Shown here one piece after another: positions 57,943 to 64,000 of a stretch of 64,000 nt of DNA; the first letter of the stretch is position 1, and each line of letters starts with the position of its first letter. The notes beneath the pieces were generated by a model, which was not told the origin of the DNA, did not search any database, and saw nothing but the letters and a program-made list of their open reading frames with translations. The stretch covers positions 3,472,001 through 3,536,000 of the forward strand of contig KB899087.1 in NCBI GenBank assembly GCA_000378025.1, read 5' to 3'. The translations under genes and the position numbers were made by a program. The stretch is from Xanthobacteraceae bacterium 501b. GTDB taxonomy: Bacteria; Pseudomonadota; Alphaproteobacteria; Rhizobiales; Xanthobacteraceae.

Positions 57943-58726
57943 TCCGGCCAGCGGGGCTATCGTCATCATGTTGCGCAGCCTCAAGATGCACGGCATGGCC
58001 CAAGCCGTTAGCGAACTGACGGAACAAGGCTCTCCGGCCTTCGAGACCGCCATGCCGATCCTATCGCAGTTGCTGAAGGCCGAGACCGCCGAGCGGGAGG
58101 TCCGATCAACGGCCTATCAGCTCAAGACCGCACGCTTCCCGGCCTACCGCGACCTCAATGGCTTCGACTTCGCCAGCAGCGAGGTCAATGAAGCACTCGT
58201 TCGCCAGCTCCACCGCTGTGAGTTCCTCGACGAGGCCCATAACGTCGTCCTCGTCGGCGGTCCCGGCACCGGCAAGACGCACATCGCAACGGCGCTGGGC
58301 GTTCAGGCCGTCGAGCACCATCACAAGCGGATCCGCTTCTTCTCCACCGTCGAACTCGTCAATGCCCTCGAACAGGAAAAGGCCCAGGGAAAAGCCGGAC
58401 AGATCGCCACCAGGCTCGCGCACTCCGATCTCGTCATCCTCGATGAGCTCGGCTATCTGCCCTTCAGCGCATCAGGCGGCGCCTTGCTCTTCCACCTGCT
58501 GAGCAAGCTTTATGAGCGCACCAGCGTCGTCATCACCACCAATCTCAGCTTCTCGGAATGGGCCACCGTCTTCGGCGACGCCAAGATGACCACGGCCCTG
58601 CTCGACCGCCTTACCCATCACTGCCACATCCTGGAGACCGGGAACGACAGTTTCCGTTTCCGGAATAGCTCGGCAAAACCCGCCAAAACAACCAAGGAGA
58701 AATCCAGGAACTTGACCGCCACCTGA
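57932..58726 (+). CDS. istB: IS21-family helper ATPase IstB
   Basis: This AAA+ ATPase of 264 residues is related to DnaC and assembles on target DNA to recruit IstA. Walker A is [15 protein letters not shown]; Walker B is [14 protein letters not shown]; sensor and [20 protein letters not shown] motifs follow. The ATG at 57932 ([10 protein letters not shown]) overlaps the istA end, the normal IS21 arrangement. It looks intact, so this IS may still be mobile. Confidence 0.95.
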   Translation: MRHNPASGAIVIMLRSLKMHGMAQAVSELTEQGSPAFETAMPILSQLLKAETAEREVRSTAYQLKTARFPAYRDLNGFDFASSEVNEALVRQLHRCEFLDEAHNVVLVGGPGTGKTHIATALGVQAVEHHHKRIRFFSTVELVNALEQEKAQGKAGQIATRLAHSDLVILDELGYLPFSASGGALLFHLLSKLYERTSVVITTNLSFSEWATVFGDAKMTTALLDRLTHHCHILETGNDSFRFRNSSAKPAKTTKEKSRNLTAT

Positions 58727-58796
58727 CCACAGACCACCATCCGGCCGGGTCACTTCTCAGTGGAAATCCAGGGTCAAATCTCCGCGGAAATCAACA

Positions 58797-58803
58797 GTCG
58801 CGA
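58797..58803 (+). repeat. Right 7-bp target-site duplication of the IS21 element
   Basis: GTCGCGA follows directly on the right inverted repeat and equals 56293-56299. In the interrupted gene these bases encode the end of His-Arg-Asp, present at both broken ends of the protein. Confidence 0.85.
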
Positions 58804-59828
58804 TGATGAACGATGCGATCGGCGAGAACATCTTCGCCGGCGATCACGGAAACACGATAATCGATGTCGCCTGCGACCAGATCCTCCGGATCCGTAGTCC
58901 AACGGATCGTAAGCTTTGCGCGATTCTTCGTCGGCGCCGATCGATCCAATATCAGCCGGGGCGTCAATCCATCGCCCTCCGGCTTGTTCAAGCCAGACCA
59001 TTTGAGGATTCCACCTCTCGCGTCGCGCCAAGGCGCCAGTTGGATCCTGCGAAGCTCCTCGCTCGCGAACCCGGGTTGGATCGGGCCGAGCCAAAGCTCA
59101 GGCTGATGCTCAATATGGCGAGCCGCTTCTTCCGGGCTCATTCCAGACACGAGGCGAAGCGCCTGCTCCAACTGAGCCGCCTTTTCCGCGGACCCTTCCA
59201 GGCGCAGCCCGTGCACCCGTTCAGCGATCGCGCGCGTGTCGCTTACATAGAGGAGCCGGTCGGCCAGTTCGGCCGAAAGGTCGAGCTCGCTTGTCGAGGG
59301 GTCGTCATCGCTGGCGATGGGCCACAGGCCCAACCGAGCCAGAGCTCGTCCCGCGTTTTGCTTGGCGTTGACGTAGAAATCGAATTTGGACCAGGGGGTA
59401 AGCCGCCGCCGCCGGCCGAGGCGCTCGGCCCGCGTGATGGCGGCGTCGAGAACAGGCATTCGGCCGAAGAAGGGTCTGCGGGCGAGCCTCAGGGCTTCGC
59501 CAAACAACTCGGTCTCGCTGATTTCGCGCCCGGCGCTGTAAATCCCGTCAAGACCGGCGCCCGCGCGCAGAGGATCGATCAGCAGAAGGGCTGCTTCCGC
59601 CTTATCTTCGCGTTGCTCCACCGCTTGGTCGGCGGAGATGCGGCGCTGGCCAGGCGCATCGACCACCGCGTTTACGGTCCAGCCGGGAACGACAAAGGCG
59701 TCGCTCTCAACCATGGCGTCAATCTGATCAGACGGCAGACACCGTAGAAACGCCACCGCGCCGGGGGTCGGCACGCCCAGGCGATTTGTAAGCGCCTGAG
59801 CCAAGAGCTGGACATGTTGAGGTCCCAT
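58797..59828 (-). pseudogene. HerA-type ATPase, DptH-like: 5' part
   Basis: This part encodes 344 residues from the ATG at 59828 (MGPQHVQLLAQALTNRLGVP) to Asp at the insertion point. The reading frame then continues into the IS for one Cys and stops at 58791. Its start overlaps the upstream gene's stop as TGATG. The domain is mixed alpha/beta with no motif I can name; a stretch ARLGLWPIASDDDPSTSELD may be conserved. The last residues (ADRIVHHRD) join directly to HRTQQVVITVDDFEDLEG in the 3' part, because both sides end on a codon boundary. It could be made as a stable fragment, but without the motor domain. Confidence 0.75.
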
Positions 59829-60367
59829 CAGGCGGCATCCCCTCGCCCGGTGGCGTCTTGTTGGGCAAGATATCGCCCTTTGATCTTCTTCATCCGCTCA
59901 GCGTCGTTGACGCCGGTCAGGAGCCCGAGATCACGAAGCCGTCGCTCGAGCATACGGCGGTTGCGCTGCAGGACGTCGCTCGGAACGGACATGTTTGGCG
60001 GCGCCCGATCAACGAAGAAGCCGTAACGTTCGCGTAGGATGTGAAGAAAGGCCGGATAAGATAGGATCTGCTCCTTGCGACCCTTTCCGGTCTTTCGAAT
60101 GTGCCGGTGCACCAGATATTCGATGACGGGATTGGTCAGGACGAGCGACAGGGCGTCGCCGCGGCGTCCCTGCCCCTTTCTCCGTGTTTGATGGATCATC
60201 ACCTTCCGTCGCTTCGCCAGGCCATTGACGTCATCGATCATCAGGGCCGACGATAGGAAGTTGTTTAGGCGCTCGGTGCCGCTTCCGGAAGCGCCGGCGA
60301 AGGCCGCCGCGAGGGCCTCTGCGAGAGCTCGCCCGGGATCGCCTCCGTTTACTTCCTCGCCGAGCAA
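59828..60367 (-). CDS. Downstream part of the operon's second gene (own start doubtful)
   Basis: The frame is the same as that of the preceding ORF, separated only by the TGA at 60425-60427. Between that TGA and 60367 the reading TARKLRDAAAAAEDLELRT looks like coding helix but offers no ATG, GTG or TTG. The first possible start is a TTG at 60367 (MLGEEVNGGDPG), then an ATG at 60241. The 179 residues are basic toward the end (MLERRLRDLGLLTGVNDAER), with a possible winged-helix region (SYPAFLHILRERYGF). It ends in a TGATG overlap with the HerA-type gene. I think it is the C-terminal part of a single 607-residue protein. Confidence 0.55.
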   Translation of the reverse strand: MLGEEVNGGDPGRALAEALAAAFAGASGSGTERLNNFLSSALMIDDVNGLAKRRKVMIHQTRRKGQGRRGDALSLVLTNPVIEYLVHRHIRKTGKGRKEQILSYPAFLHILRERYGFFVDRAPPNMSVPSDVLQRNRRMLERRLRDLGLLTGVNDAERMKKIKGRYLAQQDATGRGDAA

Positions 60368-60424
60368 TGTGCGCAGTTCGAGATCCTCGGCGGCGGCGGC
60401 GGCGTCGCGCAGTTTACGCGCAGT

Positions 60425-61651
60425 TCAGGCGAAATATCGTCGCGCGTCTTTTGCCTCCTCGTGGTCGCCGTTTAGAACGCTACCGGTGAGATTAAGCCAA
60501 TCCGTGGCGTCCGGCGACGTGGACGGAAGAGTTTTGCGGTCGATCTCGGATTCGCTTCGCACGTAATGGTCGAGCAGCCGGGCGTACATGAGGACGGATG
60601 GGAGACGGTTCAGGGCCTGTCGAACCAGGAAGCCGGATTCCTCCGAGGCCGCGCGAAGCACGGGGTCCGACCCGCTCGAACAGTCGAAAAAGAGCGGGAA
60701 TTTGGGCGCTTCAGCGACATCCGGAATGACGCCGGTCACGCTCCAACGGTTCATAACTTCGACGGCGCCCGTCACGATGGTCGTCAGCCCGACGGCGATC
60801 GCGGACTCCAGCATCTGAAGCAGAGCAGGTCGCGGCATCGAGGCCGCTGACGCGTAGCAGTCCAGAAAAACGAGGAGATCTTCGCGAAAACTGTCGGCGG
60901 CGCATTTGGCGATCGGTCGTTGGTTCGGTATCGGGCCAGGATTGTTCCGACCGATCGCCTTGGCCGGCGCCTCGCCGCAGCCTTGGGCCAGGCGAACGGT
61001 CAACAGCTGATCGAGGGGAAGAGGATAGGTTTCGTCCAGAGCATCGGACCGAAGGTTGCTCTTGTGCTCTCCGGTCGTCGCGGTTCCGGGCGCTAGGGCG
61101 CGCAAGAGGTCGTTGTCCTGAATGCGAGCGCCGACGACGTATCGGCCCCGCTCGGCGAACGGCTCGACGGTTTCTCCACTGCTCTGATCGCTGAGCAGCG
61201 CCGTCACCATCTCGGGAACGCCGCGCAGATTCGCCGCGCTGGTTGGAAGGTCGATCCAGGACGCGAAGTAGTGGTTGGCGAAGCAGCGTTGAACCTGCTC
61301 CTCGTGGGACTCTGAATGCCGTCGATTTTCCAGGATGGACGTCAGGAGAAAGTCGCCGAGGATCGCGCGGCCCGAGGGGCTGTCGAACCCATGGATGGAC
61401 GGGTCGGAGACCAGTCGATCCACCGTAGAGGCGATCGTCGGGGCGCCCCCGCTCCCATAGGTCTCGGCGAACTGACCCTTCCCACGGCGGTTCCCCCACC
61501 GGAACAGATAAAGCATCATCGGCAAGACGGCGCCGACCGAAAAATCCTGCGGGACGAACGGAAAGGCCGGATAGTAGGTGCTGGTCCAAATCTGAGCTGT
61601 CATCTGACTACCCAGAACAGACTCGACCACTTGACGCGCTTCGTTCGCCAT
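60425..61651 (-). CDS. Second gene of the kinase-NTPase-HerA operon (DptG position), ends at an in-frame TGA
   Basis: From the ATG at 61651, which overlaps the preceding stop as TGATG, the ORF encodes 408 residues. The N-terminal part is aromatic-rich (STYYPAFPFVPQDFSVGAVL, MMLYLFRWGNRRGKGQF); the rest is helical. I do not recognise a family. The position between a DptF-like and a DptH-like gene suggests a DptG equivalent, but I see no clear sequence match. The product stops after EEAKDARRYFA although the same frame remains coding-like for another 198 codons, so it may be a truncated form of a 607-residue protein. Confidence 0.6.
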   Translation of the reverse strand: MANEARQVVESVLGSQMTAQIWTSTYYPAFPFVPQDFSVGAVLPMMLYLFRWGNRRGKGQFAETYGSGGAPTIASTVDRLVSDPSIHGFDSPSGRAILGDFLLTSILENRRHSESHEEQVQRCFANHYFASWIDLPTSAANLRGVPEMVTALLSDQSSGETVEPFAERGRYVVGARIQDNDLLRALAPGTATTGEHKSNLRSDALDETYPLPLDQLLTVRLAQGCGEAPAKAIGRNNPGPIPNQRPIAKCAADSFREDLLVFLDCYASAASMPRPALLQMLESAIAVGLTTIVTGAVEVMNRWSVTGVIPDVAEAPKFPLFFDCSSGSDPVLRAASEESGFLVRQALNRLPSVLMYARLLDHYVRSESEIDRKTLPSTSPDATDWLNLTGSVLNGDHEEAKDARRYFA

Positions 61652-64000
61652 CAAGCATTCCTCGCCGTGAGAGCGATCGTCTGTCGTCCCGATCGGTCGA
61701 TGACACCAAGGCGATGGACGGTATCGCCTTCGACGGGATTCCAGGCGTTCAGCCCCCTCTCGTCTTCCTGGGCGAGCCGGCTCGTGAACACGCCGAGATT
61801 GGCGAAGACATCGTCGGAGAAGGCGTCCAAGATTTGGACGCCGTCGGCGAGATCCATGAGCAGACTGTAGAGCTCAAGAGGGATGATCAGCTCCTCGCGC
61901 CCGCCGTGGGCCGGCTCATAGGCCAAAACTAGGAATCGATGAAGTGTCTCGAGTCCGACCGTGGGAAGGAAGCGCTCGGCGATTAGTGAAAAGCGCGACG
62001 CCGCCTTCTCGATCCAGAACGCGGTCTCGGTCGGGGTGCGGGGCACGACACGGATCGGGACGCGACTCGGATCTGCGTAGGCGAGATCCGGCAGGGCTTC
62101 CAATCGGGACAATCCGTTGCAGAGCCTCTGTTTGATCGATGCCTGCTCTTCCGCCGACAACAGGGGGAAACGGCGGAACTCGGCCGCCCTTCGCCCGTCG
62201 CGCAGGGTGAGGGCGTGGCTGTCTCCTCCTACCGCCTCGACCTGATCGGCCGACCACGTCAGATAGGCGCGGCGGCGAGCCTCGCGCAGAGGCAACGATC
62301 GGCCGATCACATCCCGGAAGCGACGCGCCCCATGCTTGGGATGAGGCGCTCCCTTGCCGACGAGGTAGCGATCGACCCGGGCGTGGCCTTCGAGTGCGGG
62401 GTCGAGGCGCGCCAGCTCGCGCAGGAGCTCGCCCTGGCGCGATGCCGATTGTGGGTTGAACGCATGGTCGGCTGGATCGTGCGGCTCGAGTTCAGGGTTG
62501 GCATGCAGGTCTTCACAGGCGTTCAGGCCGAACAGGATGTAGCTGATCGCCGCCTTGAGTTCACGCGCCGTGATGTGGATCTCATTGCGTTGGTGGACCG
62601 TCTGCAGCGCTTCCGTCAGGCGGTCGCGAAACCGGGCGCCGTCTGCCAGGATCGCTGCATCCGCACTGGCGCCCATCATGTCCGCGGACCGCTTCAGCGA
62701 ACAGCGCGCCTGGGCCGTGCAGGTCCTGCAGGGCGACCAGACATCGGCCGCCGCCTCGCCTCCGATGAGACGATGGATGAGGTCGTCCACGAACTGGGTG
62801 GAGATCGCCCCGGCCCCCACGTCCAGACCGCCCACCAGTGAGCGGTTGTTCAACTCGACGAGCAGGACGTGGGACGCAAGGCCGTCGGATTGATGGCTGA
62901 GCGCGGCGGTCAAAGCGTCGGTCAGAGGGCGCGAGTCATTCTGGATCTCGGAATGTTCTATCCACTCCATCAGACGGCCGTCGTTGACCGCGACGAGATG
63001 CACACGACCGTCCTTCGGCGCGCCGTCGAGGAACGGCCCGAACAATTCATCCAGCAGGGCGTCGGCCGATCGCCCTTTCCAACTGGCGGCGCCATCGAGG
63101 TTGATCATCGCCTTGCGGCCGGCGAGTTCTCCGGACCAGACCCGTTCGCTCGAGGGCGGTGGATCGCCGCCAAGCGTTTGGACGAGGCGTTGCAGGAAGG
63201 CGGTTTTTCCGTCGCCAGCGTTGCCGCACAGGATGACCAGTGAAACGTCGCCCGCCCGGATCGATGCGGGTAGTGTTTGATCAAGCGCCGTCGAAACATA
63301 GGTGTTGAATGCGAACGGCGTGTCCAATCCCCGCGTCTCCGCATTGCCGAACTTCGAGCCGGGATAGGTGCTTAAGATGTCCTTGACCCGCGGGACCACG
63401 TTCGGCCTCAGCGGCGGTTGGCTGATCTGGGCCTGTGCTGAAGCCAAGGCCAGGGCGGGCTGGACGCAGGAGCCGCTTGCCGTTCTGATCGCCGACAACG
63501 CGGCACCCGCGGACTCGAATCGACGATGCGCGGGGCCGACCGCCCGATCCAGAAGCGGGATCAATCTGGGGAACTCGGTCCGCTCGACCTCCGTCCAGTC
63601 CAGTCCCTGACCGTCGGCGACGAAGGCCGGCGGACGATTGGTTAGAGCGTGATAAAGCGTGGCAGCGAGGCTGTACACGTCGTCGCGCGCGAGGATCTCG
63701 CCGCCCTCCCGACGCTCAGGCGAAGCGTAGAGCACCGTTCCGGGGCTGCGTGCGGTGCGATTGACGGGGCCGGCGAGATCGTAGTCGATCAGCACGACCT
63801 TGGTCTCGTCGACGAGGATGTTCGAAAGGCTGACGTCGCCATGCGCCCAGCCTTGACTGTGCAGCGCGTTCAATGCGTCGCAGAGCTTTTCGAACCAGCC
63901 AATCACCAGCTGTTCGGTTGTCTCGGCTCCATCCTCTTCGGCGATGAAGCTCAAGTCGCCGCACCAGGCGTTGAGCGGCGAGCCCTGGCTCCACCGCAGC
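61651..64000 (-). CDS. Protein kinase domain fused to DptF-like NTPase (N-terminus cut by window edge)
   Basis: The frame is open to the window edge, so the start is missing; numbering here is from an internal TTG at 63954. The kinase C-lobe has HGD (38-40) with Asn45 in the catalytic loop, DYD (57-59) in place of DFG, an SPERREGG activation-segment end and DDVYSLAATLYHALT. From about residue 190 a DptF-like NTPase follows: P-loop GNAGDGKT (244-251), HLVAVNDGRLMEWI, a cysteine cluster (Cys409, Cys412, Cys418) and HITARELKAAISYIL. DptF is the NTPase of phosphorothioation-dependent restriction. Fusion to a kinase suggests regulation or signalling by phosphorylation. The stop overlaps the next start (TGATG). 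Confidence 0.75.
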   Translation of the reverse strand, partial: LRWSQGSPLNAWCGDLSFIAEEDGAETTEQLVIGWFEKLCDALNALHSQGWAHGDVSLSNILVDETKVVLIDYDLAGPVNRTARSPGTVLYASPERREGGEILARDDVYSLAATLYHALTNRPPAFVADGQGLDWTEVERTEFPRLIPLLDRAVGPAHRRFESAGAALSAIRTASGSCVQPALALASAQAQISQPPLRPNVVPRVKDILSTYPGSKFGNAETRGLDTPFAFNTYVSTALDQTLPASIRAGDVSLVILCGNAGDGKTAFLQRLVQTLGGDPPPSSERVWSGELAGRKAMINLDGAASWKGRSADALLDELFGPFLDGAPKDGRVHLVAVNDGRLMEWIEHSEIQNDSRPLTDALTAALSHQSDGLASHVLLVELNNRSLVGGLDVGAGAISTQFVDDLIHRLIGGEAAADVWSPCRTCTAQARCSLKRSADMMGASADAAILADGARFRDRLTEALQTVHQRNEIHITARELKAAISYILFGLNACEDLHANPELEPHDPADHAFNPQSASRQGELLRELARLDPALEGHARVDRYLVGKGAPHPKHGARRFRDVIGRSLPLREARRRAYLTWSADQVEAVGGDSHALTLRDGRRAAEFRRFPLLSAEEQASIKQRLCNGLSRLEALPDLAYADPSRVPIRVVPRTPTETAFWIEKAASRFSLIAERFLPTVGLETLHRFLVLAYEPAHGGREELIIPLELYSLLMDLADGVQILDAFSDDVFANLGVFTSRLAQEDERGLNAWNPVEGDTVHRLGVIDRSGRQTIALTARNA

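Larger units (their letters stand above)
56300..58796 (+). mobile_element. IS21-family insertion sequence (2497 bp), apparently intact
   Basis: The terminal 26-bp inverted repeats begin TGTTGA and end GACCC on both sides and match at 21 of 26 positions. A second internal copy of the motif, ending GAGAAGTGACCC, follows at each end; such multiple terminal repeats are typical of IS21. The element carries istA and istB in the standard overlapping order with no internal stops. It is inserted in a HerA-type gene; removing it and one target copy restores the frame exactly. Confidence 0.92.
40893..64000. mobile_element. Integrative/mobilisable genomic island at tRNA-Ser, left end (continues past window)
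   Basis: A large serine recombinase gene ends inside the tRNA-Ser. Downstream lie a relaxase, mobile-element proteins, a regulatory metallopeptidase pair, two insertion sequences and a defence-like operon, all unlike the chromosomal backbone to the left. I found no second copy of the tRNA 3' end within the window, so the right attachment site is beyond 64,000. The left boundary within the tRNA 3' end is approximate. Confidence 0.65.

Noticed and set aside
49584..58796. A composite transposon formed by the two insertion sequences
   Set aside because: The elements belong to different families (IS66 and IS21), have unrelated ends, and each has its own target duplication, so they inserted independently.
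52252..64000. A complete Dnd phosphorothioation system
   Set aside because: No DndA cysteine desulfurase, DndC, DndD, DndE or Ssp modification proteins are visible; only a restriction-like module is present in the window.

Overview
The window is high-GC DNA from an alphaproteobacterium, most likely Hyphomicrobiales (Rhizobiales); a Xanthobacteraceae-like host is my guess from gene content. The main marker is the block ahcY - HPr - EIIA(Man) - hprK - chvG - chvI with a PEP carboxykinase homologue divergent from chvI, which is a signature arrangement of this order.

Positions 1-40.8 kb look like resident chromosome. In order they hold: the tail of an acetyltransferase; a membrane protein; ahcY with a 16-bp perfect palindrome upstream that resembles a SahR operator; the regulatory PTS proteins and ChvG/ChvI; a HugZ-like protein; a PEP carboxykinase homologue that has lost most catalytic residues; an NhaD-like antiporter; recR; ampG; an IalB-family protein; a 13-kb autotransporter gene (4340 codons) built from repeated passenger cassettes; a transglutaminase / ATP-grasp-alpha-E / transglutaminase-DUF2126 cluster; an RND efflux pair; and a small secreted protein.

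At 40,803-40,892 lies tRNA-Ser(GGA), the left edge of an integrated element that runs past the right end of the window. A large serine recombinase gene points into the tRNA and reads through it in antisense. Behind it come an XRE-ImmA/IrrE metallopeptidase plus Beta-protein pair under a palindromic operator, a mobile-element protein, and a DUF3363-type relaxase. An IS66 element follows, with 8-bp target duplication and nonsense mutations in tnpB and tnpC.

The right part (52.2-64 kb, minus strand) is a putative defence operon resembling the DptF-DptG-DptH restriction module of phosphorothioation systems. Its first gene fuses a serine/threonine kinase domain to a DptF-like NTPase. Its second gene appears broken by an in-frame TGA. 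Its third gene is a HerA-type ATPase of 1690 reconstructed residues with a PD-(D/E)xK-like motif, split by an IS21-family element with target duplication GTCGCGA. No modification genes (dndA-E or ssp) are visible; they would have to lie beyond 64 kb or be absent. The kinase-DptF fusion operon is the best candidate for an undescribed system, but this copy looks inactivated.
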